Shown piece after piece: positions 24,950 to 34,135 of a stretch of DNA of 47,265 nt. The stretch comes from JBEKJU01 sp050011095. Lineage in GTDB: Bacteria; Desulfobacterota; Syntrophorhabdia; Syntrophorhabdales; WCHB1-27. Made by a program: the position numbers and the translations under genes. The stretch lies in NCBI GenBank assembly GCA_050011095.1, contig JBEKJU010000001.1, positions 1-47,265 on the forward strand, read 5' to 3'. The notes below the pieces were generated by a model that was given only the letters and a program-made list of their open reading frames with translations, did no database searches and was not told where the DNA came from. Positions within the stretch are counted from its first letter, which is position 1; each line of letters opens with the position of its first letter.

Positions 24950-25801
24950 CTACCTCTCACCCCACTTCAGCTTGTTCCGGAGCACCTCGAAATAGCCGTT
25001 CGTCGCCGATCTTATGAGGACCACGGAGAAGGCGGATTTCTTCACGACCACCTCGTCCATGCATTCAAGGGGCAGCCCCACCTGGCCGTCGAGGGTCAGG
25101 ATAACCCTTTCGTCGGGTGATATGAGCCTCGCCCGCACCGTCACCTCGCTCGGTAGGATGAGGGGGCGATTCGTCAGCATATGCGGACAGATGGGGGTGA
25201 GCACCACGTGGTCCAGGGAAGGGTAGAGAATGGGGCCGCCGGCCGCCAGGGAATAACCCGTCGAGCCCGTGGGGGTGGAGACGATGAGCCCGTCGCCGCG
25301 GAAGGTCGTCAGATAGGCGCTGTCCACATACGTCTCGATATCGATTATGCGCGCCAGGGCGTCTTTCGCCATCACCGCGTCGTTCAGGAGGGAAAGGACG
25401 AAAATCTCCTCCCCTTCCCTTTTCACCGCGACATCGAGCATGGCCCTAGTCGACGTCTCGTAGTCGCCCGCCATCACCCGGGGCAGCATGTCCGGCAGCT
25501 CTTCGAGGGATATCTCCGTGAGGAAGCCGAGGCCGCCCAGGTTCACCCCGAGTATGGGAACGCCCCTCCCCCTTATCTGCCGGGCGACCGAAAGGAGGGT
25601 GCCGTCACCGCCGAGCACGACGATCACGTCCGCATCGTCCGCCACGTGCTCAAGCTCGAAGGCCCTGGCGTAGCCGAGCTTCCCTGCCGAGTCGTCGTCA
25701 ACGGCAATAGCGAGGGACGGGCCGTACCTGTCGATAATGCCCTGGGCAACCGCAAGGGCATCCGCCTTTTTCCTCTTGCAGACAATGTTCATCCTCACCA
25801 T
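24950..25801 (-). CDS. nadK: NAD kinase
   Basis: A 283-residue enzyme phosphorylating NAD to NADP. Conserved GGDGT (VVLGGDGTLLSVAR), NLGGLGFLTE, the catalytic-site loop LLNDAVMAKD and TPTGSTGYSLAAGGPI are all present. I choose ATG 25801 (MVRMNIV) with GGGGGAAGA upstream; an open frame extends to 26011 but only as a shadow of radC. It sits between radC and recN, the order recN-nadK being common in bacteria. Ends in TAG. Confidence 0.95.
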   Translation of the reverse strand: MVRMNIVCKRKKADALAVAQGIIDRYGPSLAIAVDDDSAGKLGYARAFELEHVADDADVIVVLGGDGTLLSVARQIRGRGVPILGVNLGGLGFLTEISLEELPDMLPRVMAGDYETSTRAMLDVAVKREGEEIFVLSLLNDAVMAKDALARIIDIETYVDSAYLTTFRGDGLIVSTPTGSTGYSLAAGGPILYPSLDHVVLTPICPHMLTNRPLILPSEVTVRARLISPDERVILTLDGQVGLPLECMDEVVVKKSAFSVVLIRSATNGYFEVLRNKLKWGER

Positions 25802-25829
25802 GCGCCGGTCTTCCCCCTTCACGGTCGAA

Positions 25830-26516
25830 TCACAAGAGACCCTTATCCTTGAGACTCGCATACCGTTTCCGCGTGATAATGATGTGATCGAGCACCTCGA
25901 TCCCCATGAGGCGGCCTGCCTCCGCGAGCATCCGGGTAATCGCCAGGTCGGTCTCGGAGGGCTCCGGGTCGTCGGAAGGGTGGTTGTGGACGAGTATGAT
26001 CGCCGAGGCACTGTGCATCAGGGCGTCCCTGAAGACCTCCGGGGGATGGACGAGGCTCGTGTTGAGCGTCCCCACGGAAATGGTCGATATGCCGATAATA
26101 CGGTTCCTCGTGTTCAGAAGAACAAGCTTGAAGTGCTCTTTTGCCTTGTCCACGATGCCTTTCCGGATCGCCTTCACGATGCCCTCCGGGTCCTTGATGC
26201 TGTATTCGCTCACGTCGGGCTCCAAGTCCTGGCGCCTGCCCAGCTCGAAGGCCGCCCGGAACTGGACGGCCCTCGCAAGGCCGATGCCCTTGACGCTGGA
26301 CAGCTCTTCGATCGTCGCCCGGCTGATCTCGTGGATGCTCCCGAACGTCGTCAAAAGCTCCTGGGCGATCTTTACGGCCGATCTGCCGGGGATGCCCCTT
26401 CCGATGATGAGCGTCAGCAGCTCCTGGGCTGAAAGCGCTTCGGCGCCAAGGGCCTTCAAGCGCTCGCGCGGCCGCTCCGCCCTCGGGAGGTCATGTATGG
26501 TGAAGGGGTTCTCCAT
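25830..26516 (-). CDS. radC: RadC/JAB-domain protein
   Basis: A 228-residue protein with an N-terminal helix-hairpin-helix region (about 50-95, ELSSVKGIGLARAVQ) and a C-terminal JAB/MPN metalloprotease-like domain with the JAMM ligands HNHPSDDPEPSETD. The old link to recombination repair has been withdrawn and the role of RadC is still unsettled (established knowledge). First gene of the radC-nadK-recN-GNAT group. On the minus strand TTGTAA-N16-TATAAT stands about 20 nt before ATG 26516. Confidence 0.93.
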   Translation of the reverse strand: MENPFTIHDLPRAERPRERLKALGAEALSAQELLTLIIGRGIPGRSAVKIAQELLTTFGSIHEISRATIEELSSVKGIGLARAVQFRAAFELGRRQDLEPDVSEYSIKDPEGIVKAIRKGIVDKAKEHFKLVLLNTRNRIIGISTISVGTLNTSLVHPPEVFRDALMHSASAIILVHNHPSDDPEPSETDLAITRMLAEAGRLMGIEVLDHIIITRKRYASLKDKGLL

Positions 26517-26585
26517 GGAAAAAAAATTCCGTTAAAGATTATACAGGTTAAAGCGGCAATTACAACTACAACGAGAGAATAAATG

Positions 26586-26795
26586 ACCCTGCTGCTTGCA
26601 GCAGGGTATCCAAGACAACGAGCGGAGCGAGTCTTTGAGCAGTTGAGTCTCGGGGCACCCGCTTGCGGGTCGTGGCTTTGCCCGCAGAGGGGGCGACCGC
26701 GGGTACCCACACAGTGGGTCGCGCGAAGTGGGTGTCCCAATAATTGCCGGCGGAGCGAAGCGGAAAAAGATTCTCCCTGCAGCAAGCTGCAGGGA
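26586..26795. repeat. Cluster of short perfect hairpins
   Basis: Four hairpins sit in 210 bp between radC and uvrC: 26586-26607 (10-bp arms, TT loop), 26657-26670 (6-bp arms, TT loop), 26705-26719 (ACCCAC/GTGGGT) and 26774-26795 (10-bp arms, AA loop). Between them are GCGGAGCGA-type repeats. The first and last carry related CCCTGC arms. This is a REP-like mosaic or a structured RNA. A plus-strand open frame crossing it looks like repeat-derived translation, not a gene. Confidence 0.5.
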
Positions 26796-26865
26796 ATCCG
26801 CAAGTTTAAGGGCGGAGACGACGGGGACATCCGGTTACGGGCCGCGGTCGGGGATGCCGGACGCG

Positions 26866-28629
26866 TTATTCCTCCATGGCCCTCATTATCTCCTCGGCGA
26901 CGGAGCGGTTGAAACCCTTGATCCGGGCGATGTTTTCCGCGCCTGCCCTCTTTATTTCCTCTATCGAGGGGAAGGTCTTAAGAAGCACCATCGCCCTCTT
27001 CTTCCCCACGCCCTTGATGCCCTCCAGCTCCGAGACCAGATCTTCCCGTCTTTTCCATTTTTTGTGGGAGGTGATGGCAAAGCGGTGGGCCTCGTCCCTC
27101 ATCCGCACGACCTCCTTGAAAACGGGCGAGGACTTCGGAAGGAGGAGGGGGTTCTTTCTGAGGGGCAAATACAGGATGTCCTCCATTCTCCTTCGCCTCT
27201 CGCCCTTCGCGATGCCCATGGCGTCGACGGGGGGGACCATCCCCCTGAAAAGGGTCGTCGCTGCGGCGAGCTGGGCCTTGCCCCCGTCGACGATGACGAG
27301 ATCGGGCAGGGGCCGCATGCGCTCGTCGCCGATGCGCCGCCTCAGCACCTCGGCCATCATGGCCACGTCATCCTCGCTCGCCGCCTCCCGTATGTGAAAA
27401 ACCCTGTATCCCTCTTTTTTCGGTTTAAAGTCCTCGAACACGACCATGATGCCCGACGGGTTCTGCCCATGGGTATGGGAGATATCGTATATTTCGATCC
27501 TTTTCGGCGGCCTCGTCAGGTGGAGCACCTTCTTGAACGCCTCGTCGAGGACCGTTGTCTCGACCTCGTGCAGGTTCTCGACGGCGAGCCTGATCACGTC
27601 GGCGCAGCCGGCATCGAGCGGCCCGTGGATGCGTACCCGGGCCTTCTTCTTTTCCCTCAAATACTGCTGGAGCAGGGGTCTGTCCTCGATCTCTTCCGAG
27701 AGGACGATCTCGTCGGGAATCGGCCTCGTGCTGTAGTACTGGAAAAGAAAGGACGCGAGCGACTCGTCGAGGGCGGGCGCGAAGGATTCCTTGAAGGTCC
27801 TCTTCGAGATCAGGACGCCCCTCCTGAAGGTAAGGACGACCAGCCTCAGTCGGCCCTCTTCCGCGAGGAAGCCCCACGCGTCCCTATCTATCCCCATGTG
27901 CTCGTGGACGTGCTGCTTCTCGACGAGCCTTCTTACGGCGTCGTATTTCTCCTTCCCGGCCTGGGCCTCCTCGAAATTCCACGATTTCGCGGCCTCCTCG
28001 ATCCGCGCCTCTAACCTCTTTAGAAGCGTCTCGTTCTTCCCCTGGAGAAAATCGGCGACCTCACAGACGATCGCCCGGTACGCCGCCTCGTCGATACGGC
28101 CCACGCAGGGAGCGGGGCATTTTTCAAGCTCCGAGAGCATGCACGGCCTCGTCCGCCGGTCGAAGACGGAATCCCTGCACCGCCTCATGGGATAGACCGA
28201 CTGGACGACCTTCAGAAGCTCCCTCGCGTCCTTTGCGTAGGGATGCGGCCCGAAATAGAGCGCCCCGTCGTCCTTGATCGTCCTCGTCACGGTGAGGGCG
28301 GGGAACCTGTCCTTTATGCTGAGCCTCAGGGAGACATACGTCTTGTCGTCCTTCAGGATGATATTGTACTTCGGCTGGTGTTCCTTGATGAGGTTGTTTT
28401 CGAGGAGGAACGCCTCTTTCTCGTTCCCCGTCAGGACGATCGACACATCGTCGACGTGTCTCAGGAGCCGCTCGGTCTTGCCGTCCTTCTTCCCCTTCCT
28501 GAAGTAGCTCCTCACCCGGTCCCGGAGGCTCCTCGCCTTGCCCACGTAAAGGATCTCCTTCGCCTCGTCCTTGAAGAGGTAGACGCCGGGGCTCTCGGGA
28601 AGATGGGAGATATAGTCGTCCGAGATCAT
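26866..28629 (-). CDS. uvrC: Excinuclease ABC subunit C
   Basis: A 587-residue dual-incision endonuclease of nucleotide excision repair. GIY-YIG domain at the N-terminus (PGVYLFKDEAKEILYVGKARSLRDRVRSYF), Cys-rich region (CRDSVFDRRTRPCMLSELEKCPAPC), UVR motif, UvrC RNase H-like domain (YDISHTHGQNPSGIMVVFE, VIVDGGKAQL) and tandem helix-hairpin-helix at the C-terminus. ATG 28629 begins one base after the uvrB stop; an in-frame TTG four codons earlier overlaps uvrB and is less likely. Operon uvrB-uvrC. Confidence 0.97.
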   Translation of the reverse strand: MISDDYISHLPESPGVYLFKDEAKEILYVGKARSLRDRVRSYFRKGKKDGKTERLLRHVDDVSIVLTGNEKEAFLLENNLIKEHQPKYNIILKDDKTYVSLRLSIKDRFPALTVTRTIKDDGALYFGPHPYAKDARELLKVVQSVYPMRRCRDSVFDRRTRPCMLSELEKCPAPCVGRIDEAAYRAIVCEVADFLQGKNETLLKRLEARIEEAAKSWNFEEAQAGKEKYDAVRRLVEKQHVHEHMGIDRDAWGFLAEEGRLRLVVLTFRRGVLISKRTFKESFAPALDESLASFLFQYYSTRPIPDEIVLSEEIEDRPLLQQYLREKKKARVRIHGPLDAGCADVIRLAVENLHEVETTVLDEAFKKVLHLTRPPKRIEIYDISHTHGQNPSGIMVVFEDFKPKKEGYRVFHIREAASEDDVAMMAEVLRRRIGDERMRPLPDLVIVDGGKAQLAAATTLFRGMVPPVDAMGIAKGERRRRMEDILYLPLRKNPLLLPKSSPVFKEVVRMRDEAHRFAITSHKKWKRREDLVSELEGIKGVGKKRAMVLLKTFPSIEEIKRAGAENIARIKGFNRSVAEEIMRAMEE

Positions 28630-28630
28630 C

Positions 28631-30616
28631 CTATATGGCAAGCTCCATCTGTTCGAGCTTCGCGAGCCTGTCCCTGAGCTGGGCCGCCCTCTCGAAGTCC
28701 CACCTCTTCGCCGCCTCGTTTATGTCTTTTTTCAGCTTCTTGACGATCTTCGAGAGCTTCTTCGGATCGATGCCCTGCTCCTCGAGCCCGTCCGGGTCGA
28801 CCGTGTAGTAGTCCTTCTCGTAGATGCTGGAGAGGATGTCGACGATCGACTTCTTGATGCCTTCCGGGGTTATGCCGTGGGCCTCGTTGTATGCCATCTG
28901 GACCATGCGCCTTCGCGTTGTCTCGTCCAGGGTGCGCCTCATCGAATCGGTGACCTTGTCGGCGAACATGACGACCCTGCCGTTGACGTTCCGCGCGGCC
29001 CGGCCGCACGTCTGGATCAGCGACGTGTCGGAGCGGAGAAACCCCTCCTTGTCCGCATCCAGTATGGCGACTAGGGCCACCTCCGGCAGGTCGAGCCCCT
29101 CCCGGAGGAGGTTGACGCCCACGAGGACATCGAACTTCCCGAGTCGCAGATCGCGGACAATGGCGATCCTTTCGAGCGTGTCGACCTCCGAGTGGAGATA
29201 CTTCGCCCTTATTCCCGCGTCGAGCAGAAAGTCCGTCAGGTCCTCGGCGAACCGCTTCGTCAGCGTCGTGATGAGGGTCCTCTCCCTGTTCGCTATGACC
29301 TTCTTCACCTCTTCGAGGAGGGCGTCCACCTGGTTGCGGGCAGGCATCACCTCGACTGCCGGGTCGATCAACCCCGTGGGCCGGACGATCTGCTCGACCA
29401 CATGTCCCCTGGACCTCGCAAGCTCGTAGGTCGCGGGCGTGGCGGAGACATAGATCACCTGGCTCGTCCGCTTCTGGAACTCCTCAAAGGTCAGGGGGCG
29501 GTTATCGAGGGCCGACGGGAGGCGGAAGCCATAGTTGACCAGGGTCTCCTTCCGCGACCTGTCCCCCCGGTACATGCCCTGGATCTGGGGCACGGTCACG
29601 TGACTCTCGTCGATGACCACGAGGGCGTTCTTCGGGATATAGTCCATGAGGGTCGGGGGCGCCTCTCCGGGCTTCCGCCCCGTCAGGTGCCTCGAATAGT
29701 TCTCGATGCCCGGACAATAGCCGATCTCCCTCAGCATTTCGACATCGTACCTGGTCCTCGCCTCGAGCCGCTGCGCCTCGAGAAGCTTCCCCGCCCCCCT
29801 AAGCTCCTTCAGCCGGTAATGGAGTTCCTCCTCGATGCTGACGACCGCCGTATCGAGCTTCTCCCTCGGCGTCACATAGTGGGTCGCCGGGTATATGGTG
29901 CACCTCGTCAGCCTCTCGACGGTCCTCCCCGTGAGCGGATCGATGGCGAAGATCCCCGATACCGTGTCGTCGTCGAGGACGATCCGCAAGGCCCTGTCCT
30001 CCTCGTAGGCGGGAAAGACGTCTATATTCTCTCCCCTCAGCCTGAACCGTCCCCGGTAGAAATCGATGTCGTTCCGCTCGTACTGGCACTCGATCAGCTT
30101 GTCGAGCAAGGCCTTGCGGCCTATCGAGACGCCCTCCTCGACGTAGATGAGCATGCCGTAGTACGCCTCCGGCGAGCCCAGGCCGTAAATGCAGGAGACG
30201 CTCGCGACGATGATGACGTCATCCCTTTCAAAGAGGGCATTCGTTGCCGAGAGGCGCAGCTTGTCGATCTCTTCGTTGATGGACGCGTCCTTCTCTATGT
30301 ACGTGTCCGTCGGCGGCACGTAGGCCTCGGGCTGATAGTAGTCGTAATAGCTCACGAAGAAGTGGACGGCGTTCCGGGGGAAGAGCGTCTTGAACTCCGT
30401 ATAGAGCTGGGCCGCGAGCGTCTTGTTGTGCGACATGACCAGGGTCGGCCGCTGCACGCGCTCGACGACGTTCGCGACGGTAAAGGTCTTGCCCGAGCCC
30501 GTGACGCCGAGAAGCACCTGATCGGGCACGCCATCCCGCACGTTCGCGGTGAGTTTCTCTATCGCCTCCGGCTGATCGCCCGCCGGCTGATAATCGCTCT
30601 TCAGGGTGAATTCCAT
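28631..30616 (-). CDS. uvrB: Excinuclease ABC subunit B
   Basis: A 661-residue damage-verifying helicase of nucleotide excision repair. Walker A GVTGSGKTF near residue 40, the YDYYQPEAYVP beta-hairpin, DE-box VVIDESHVT, motif V/VI region LLREGLDLPEVALVAILDADKEGFLR and QTCGRAARN, and a C-terminal UVR motif (LKKDINEAAKRWDFERAAQLRDRL) that binds UvrC. Full length. Leads the uvrB-uvrC operon from a promoter almost touching the ATG. No LexA box was recognised. Ends in TAG. Confidence 0.98.
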   Translation of the reverse strand: MEFTLKSDYQPAGDQPEAIEKLTANVRDGVPDQVLLGVTGSGKTFTVANVVERVQRPTLVMSHNKTLAAQLYTEFKTLFPRNAVHFFVSYYDYYQPEAYVPPTDTYIEKDASINEEIDKLRLSATNALFERDDVIIVASVSCIYGLGSPEAYYGMLIYVEEGVSIGRKALLDKLIECQYERNDIDFYRGRFRLRGENIDVFPAYEEDRALRIVLDDDTVSGIFAIDPLTGRTVERLTRCTIYPATHYVTPREKLDTAVVSIEEELHYRLKELRGAGKLLEAQRLEARTRYDVEMLREIGYCPGIENYSRHLTGRKPGEAPPTLMDYIPKNALVVIDESHVTVPQIQGMYRGDRSRKETLVNYGFRLPSALDNRPLTFEEFQKRTSQVIYVSATPATYELARSRGHVVEQIVRPTGLIDPAVEVMPARNQVDALLEEVKKVIANRERTLITTLTKRFAEDLTDFLLDAGIRAKYLHSEVDTLERIAIVRDLRLGKFDVLVGVNLLREGLDLPEVALVAILDADKEGFLRSDTSLIQTCGRAARNVNGRVVMFADKVTDSMRRTLDETTRRRMVQMAYNEAHGITPEGIKKSIVDILSSIYEKDYYTVDPDGLEEQGIDPKKLSKIVKKLKKDINEAAKRWDFERAAQLRDRLAKLEQMELAI

Positions 30617-30624
30617 CAGGAAAT

Positions 30625-30653
30625 ATTCTAACGCCGGGAGGAACCATTGTCAA
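30625..30653 (-). promoter_or_regulatory. Promoter of uvrBC, nearly leaderless
   Basis: On the minus strand: TTGACA (30653-30648), 17-bp spacer, TAGAAT (30630-30625). The uvrB ATG is 8 nt downstream of the -10, so the predicted leader is about 2 nt. The intervening ATTTCCTG contains no Shine-Dalgarno. Confidence 0.7.
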
Positions 30654-30721
30654 AAACGCCACGCCACGCCGGATGTCCGCTGCTTTCGCTGCCCCCCCGC
30701 CTCTTCGCCTTTTCGCCCGCC

Positions 30722-30751
30722 TTGACGCCCCCCCGATGGGCCGCCTATACT
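30722..30751 (+). promoter_or_regulatory. Promoter of the GT9 gene, nearly leaderless
   Basis: TTGACG (30722-30727), 18-bp spacer, TATACT (30746-30751). ATG 30761 is 9 nt past the -10; the AGG touching the ATG is too close to serve as a ribosome site. Confidence 0.65.
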
Positions 30752-30760
30752 CTTGGCAGG

Positions 30761-31579
30761 ATGTCAAAAAATGACACGGGGCAGGACGATCAATCCCTCT
30801 TCATCCATCCCGGGGGTCTCGGCGACGTCTGCCTTTCCGAATCGACGATCCTCTCCCTGAAAGGCCACTTCGGAACCCCCTTTCGGGCGGTGGGGACAAA
30901 GAGGGTCCTCGATCTCTTCGGCGGCTACTTCACCTCCGTCGATTCCCTTGACCGAAGAACGTGGGCCTATCTCTTCTCCGATTCCCTGGACGGGCCATCG
31001 TGGCGGAGGGTCGTCTTCATCGGCAAGGACCGCGGGGGTTCGATCCGCGCGCGCCTTTCCCGCCTAACGGGTGAGCTAATCTTCATCGATATGTATCCCG
31101 ACCTGCCCGTTGCCCCCGTGGAGGACTACCAGATCGGGCAGCTCGGCCCGTACGGAATCGCGCCGATCAGGAAGGAGACCCAGGCGAGGACCGGCGGGCG
31201 CATCATTCTCTATCCGGAGCGGCCTTACGGGAAGAGGAAATGGCCGGTCGACCGTTTTCTTGAGGTTTACCGGATACTGGCGGAACAGGGGATGGACGTG
31301 GTGCTCATGCGGCCGCCCGACCTCGATCTCGGCCCCGAGGCCGCATGTTCCTTTGAAGGGCTTTCCGATATCGCCGCCTTCTTCTCGGCGGGCGGCGTCT
31401 TTTTCTCGAACGACTCGGGCATGGCCCATTTCGCCTCGCGGTGCGGCCTTCGCCCGCTCACCCTCTTCTGCGACGCGGACCCGCTCGTCTGGCGCCCCAA
31501 AGACGCCCTTGTCCTTGACCGTCGGGAGAGACCGCCCGAGGTGGACGAGGTAGTGGCCTTCATACTTTCGGGGATATAA
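30761..31579 (+). CDS. Glycosyltransferase family 9 (heptosyltransferase-like)
   Basis: A 272-residue protein of the ADP-heptose:LPS heptosyltransferase family. It opens with the family hallmark IHPGGLGDVCLSEST and has FFSNDSGMAHFASRCGLRPLTLF near the C-terminus, which matches the donor-site motif (xNDSGxxHxAxxxG). It is shorter than WaaC/WaaF (about 320-350). Probably acts on LPS core at the inner membrane. An open frame extends to 30647, but it would contain the promoter, so ATG 30761 is chosen. Confidence 0.8.
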   Translation: MSKNDTGQDDQSLFIHPGGLGDVCLSESTILSLKGHFGTPFRAVGTKRVLDLFGGYFTSVDSLDRRTWAYLFSDSLDGPSWRRVVFIGKDRGGSIRARLSRLTGELIFIDMYPDLPVAPVEDYQIGQLGPYGIAPIRKETQARTGGRIILYPERPYGKRKWPVDRFLEVYRILAEQGMDVVLMRPPDLDLGPEAACSFEGLSDIAAFFSAGGVFFSNDSGMAHFASRCGLRPLTLFCDADPLVWRPKDALVLDRRERPPEVDEVVAFILSGI

Positions 31580-31595
31580 GGGCCGTCTCCGGCCC
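31580..31595. terminator. Short hairpin between convergent genes
   Basis: GGGCCG (31580-31585) pairs with CGGCCC (31590-31595) around TCTC, directly after the GT9 stop codon and before the convergent M48 gene. No T-tract. Confidence 0.35.
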
Positions 31596-31621
31596 GCACG
31601 TTCCACGGACCATGTCAACGT

Positions 31622-32965
31622 CTATCCGCTCTTTTTTTTCTTCTCCTTCTCGGGCTTCATCCTGTCGAGGAGCTTCAGGATTTCCTGGGCCTCACCGGAG
31701 TTCATCCCATACTTGGAGATCGCCTTTTCGAGGTTGACCTTGGCGGCGGGGAACCTGCCGGTCTCGAAGTAGTAGCGGCCCAGATATTCATACCCCCCGG
31801 CCTCATTGCCCTGTCGTCCGAAGACCATCCCCATCCTCTGGTAGACGTCCGGAAATGTGTCGCCATAGGGGGCCAACTCGCCGAGGATTCCCCCGGCGGT
31901 CGCCAGGTCGCCCTGCCCCTCGTAGGCCTTGGCGAGGTAATATCGCGCGACAGGATGGGTCTCGTTCTCCAGGACCGCGATCGCCTCACTGAAGCGGTGG
32001 CCCGTGACCAGGAACTCTCCCACGAACAATGACCTGTGGGGGGAATCAATGGCCTTCGCAATGGCGAGCGCCCGATCCCAGTCCCCCTTCAGCGAATAGA
32101 CGAGCGCCGCGCCGTAGGCGCCGACCGCGTCCTTGGGGTCCTTATTGTATCGGTGCAGCCATATGTCCTCGTTCTGGGCGCCCACGGGCTTCCCGAGAAT
32201 ACGAAGCCTCGCGACAACAAAGGGGAAGAGCGATACATCCACCCTGGTTTTCGCGGGAGATGCCATCTGTCGTATCCTTATTACCCTGGCTTCCGAATAA
32301 GGATGGGTAAGCAGATATTGAGGCAGCATTTTCTCCAGACCCGTGCTCGCGATTTTTTTCAGGAACTCGGCGCTTCCGGCGCCGTTATAGCCCGCAGCCT
32401 CGGCCTTGGCCACACCGCCCGCGTCGGCCTCATCCTCAAACTCCCTCGAATGTTTCAGGGCTATCGTCTGTCCCGCCCCCATCCCGGTCGTCATGATCGC
32501 GGCCTTTCCGGCGGCGGAGGGGGCGAGCATGCCGAGGAGCATGGCCCCGAGCATGCCCCAGTTGACGTACTTATCCTTTTCGATGCTCTTTGCCACGTGG
32601 CGCCTTCCCACGTGAGTAAACTCATGGGCAAGCACGCCCGCTATCTCTTCCTCCTTGTCGGCCTGCTCGAGGATGCCCGTCGTCACATAGACGTAGCCGC
32701 CTGTTGTCGCGAACGCGTCGAGGGTGTCGCTTTCCATGATGCTGAGCTTTATGGGGAAGGGCAGGTCGGAAACCGTCTCGAGCCTCCTCTTGATGATGCC
32801 CATCTGGATGGAGACGTAGGGATCGGAGTAGAGCCGGGCCGACGCCACGAGCTCGAGGTACGATTCCTGTCCGTATTTGGTTTCGTCGCTGAGGGTCAAC
32901 GCCCACAACGAGAGGGGGAAAAAGAAGAGGAGGACAAGCGCGGTGAGATACCTGAACTTCATCAC
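31622..32965 (-). CDS. M48-family periplasmic metalloprotease with TPR tail (BepA-like)
   Basis: A 447-residue exported protein: signal peptide (1-22, ending LWA), M48 peptidase domain with the zinc motif HEFTH at 114-118 and a distal Glu in EFEDEAD, then a C-terminal half of TPR-like helical repeats (about 270-435). This is the layout of BepA/YfgC, which oversees outer-membrane protein and LptD assembly (family knowledge). The tail is rich in Lys. Its ATG overlaps the dacF stop by ATGA, so it is translationally coupled to the carboxypeptidase gene. Ends in TAG. Confidence 0.88.
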   Translation of the reverse strand: MMKFRYLTALVLLFFFPLSLWALTLSDETKYGQESYLELVASARLYSDPYVSIQMGIIKRRLETVSDLPFPIKLSIMESDTLDAFATTGGYVYVTTGILEQADKEEEIAGVLAHEFTHVGRRHVAKSIEKDKYVNWGMLGAMLLGMLAPSAAGKAAIMTTGMGAGQTIALKHSREFEDEADAGGVAKAEAAGYNGAGSAEFLKKIASTGLEKMLPQYLLTHPYSEARVIRIRQMASPAKTRVDVSLFPFVVARLRILGKPVGAQNEDIWLHRYNKDPKDAVGAYGAALVYSLKGDWDRALAIAKAIDSPHRSLFVGEFLVTGHRFSEAIAVLENETHPVARYYLAKAYEGQGDLATAGGILGELAPYGDTFPDVYQRMGMVFGRQGNEAGGYEYLGRYYFETGRFPAAKVNLEKAISKYGMNSGEAQEILKLLDRMKPEKEKKKKSG

Positions 32966-33918
32966 ACTCTTCGTGATCTCGGGTGCTTCCCTCTTTTCGC
33001 GGCCAGCCTCTTTCTTGCCTCTTTCTTCACCGTATAGGAGGCGAGGCGCACCCGCCTCTCCCCTGCCGGCCTATAGGCGCCCAGGGTGATGTTGCTCGCC
33101 TTCACGAGCGATAACTCCCTCTGGGTCGGCACATTCGTATAGATGTTCTGCAGGATGCCGACCGCGTCTCCCCAGAGGTTCCTGCTTCCGAGACTCGACA
33201 GGATATAGGTCTTCCCTTCCTTCTCGAAGGCGCCCACGTAGCAGTGTTTGGAAGCATGGGTAAATCCCGTTTTTCCCCCGATCGACGGGGAGAAGCAGAA
33301 AAGGAGGCGGTTGTGGTTCATGTACCGCACATCGGCATCGCCCCTGTTGAAGAAGAAGTATTTCGTGCCGACTATTTCCTGAAATCTCTTGTTTTCAAGG
33401 GCATAGCGAAAGATCAGGGCAAGGTCGTAGGCGGAAGTGCAGTGGCCCGGTACATAGAGGCCCGAGGAGTTTTCGAAATGACTATCCTGCGCGCCTATTT
33501 CACGCGCCTTCTCGTTCATCATCTCCGCGAACCTCTCTTCGCTTCCCGCGACGGCGACCGAGAGCGAATAGGCGGCGTCGTTCGCCGATTCCACCAGGGC
33601 CCCCGTGATCAGGTCACCGGCCTTGTAGGGCCTGCCGGGCAAAAGGCTCAGCTTCGAGGCAGGGATGGAAAGGACCTGTTTGGTCGGCACGATGCTCTGT
33701 TCCTCGTCGAGCTTTTCGAGGGCAAGTATCGTGGTCATCACCTTTGTCGTGCTCGCCGGCGGCAGGCTGCGGTGATAGTCCTTGCCCGCGATGACCGCGA
33801 GTGTGTCCTTTTCGACCAGTAAATAGGAATCGGCGGTGATGGTGGCGGCGCCCGCGGAAAACGGGAAAATCATGAGGAATAGAAGAATGAGACGCGTCAC
33901 GATTCCTTTATATATCAT
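32962..33918 (-). CDS. D-alanyl-D-alanine carboxypeptidase (PBP5/DacF type)
   Basis: A 318-residue serine carboxypeptidase trimming peptidoglycan pentapeptides. Signal peptide 1-24. Catalytic motifs: STTK at 56-59, SAN at 111-113 and KTG at 216-218. The C-terminal domain after the peptidase is short and basic (VKKEARKRLAAKRGK); no clear amphipathic anchor helix is seen, so its membrane attachment is uncertain. First gene of a coupled pair with the M48 protease, suggesting joint envelope maintenance. AAGGCG precedes the ATG. Confidence 0.9.
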   Translation of the reverse strand: MIYKGIVTRLILLFLMIFPFSAGAATITADSYLLVEKDTLAVIAGKDYHRSLPPASTTKVMTTILALEKLDEEQSIVPTKQVLSIPASKLSLLPGRPYKAGDLITGALVESANDAAYSLSVAVAGSEERFAEMMNEKAREIGAQDSHFENSSGLYVPGHCTSAYDLALIFRYALENKRFQEIVGTKYFFFNRGDADVRYMNHNRLLFCFSPSIGGKTGFTHASKHCYVGAFEKEGKTYILSSLGSRNLWGDAVGILQNIYTNVPTQRELSLVKASNITLGAYRPAGERRVRLASYTVKKEARKRLAAKRGKHPRSRRV

Positions 33919-34118
33919 ATCGTCGCCTTATGCAATATTTTTCGTCGTTTTTTTTATATCCCTTACGGCAGAAGTATATACGTATGACGACCGATTTTCA
34001 AGGTGCAGGTGGTACATGCCCCACGGTTGTCCCTTCGGCCCCCTGTCCCGCCCTCCTTCCGGCCGGTCGCGCCCCGGCCGCATGCCCCGGCGGGACGGCC
34101 TTTCACTTTTTCCGACCT

Positions 34119-34124
34119 TATAGT
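34119..34124 (+). promoter_or_regulatory. -10 element for selB
   Basis: TATAGT at 34119-34124 would start transcription about 5 nt before ATG 34136. No convincing -35 was found at 16-18 bp, so the call is tentative. The preceding spacer (33919-34118) has a T-rich part and a GC-rich part with no gene. Confidence 0.35.
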
Positions 34125-34135
34125 ATTATGTGACT

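Noticed and set aside
25802..26011. N-terminal extension of NadK by 70 residues
   Set aside because: The extension is the shadow of radC on the same strand in another frame and lacks family similarity; a good start with a ribosome site exists at 25801.
26586..26795. CRISPR array
   Set aside because: The repeats are few, different in sequence and unevenly spaced, with no regular spacers and no cas genes.
26583..26912. Plus-strand open frame across the hairpin cluster
   Set aside because: It is translated from palindromic repeats and runs into the uvrC 3' end. No family features.
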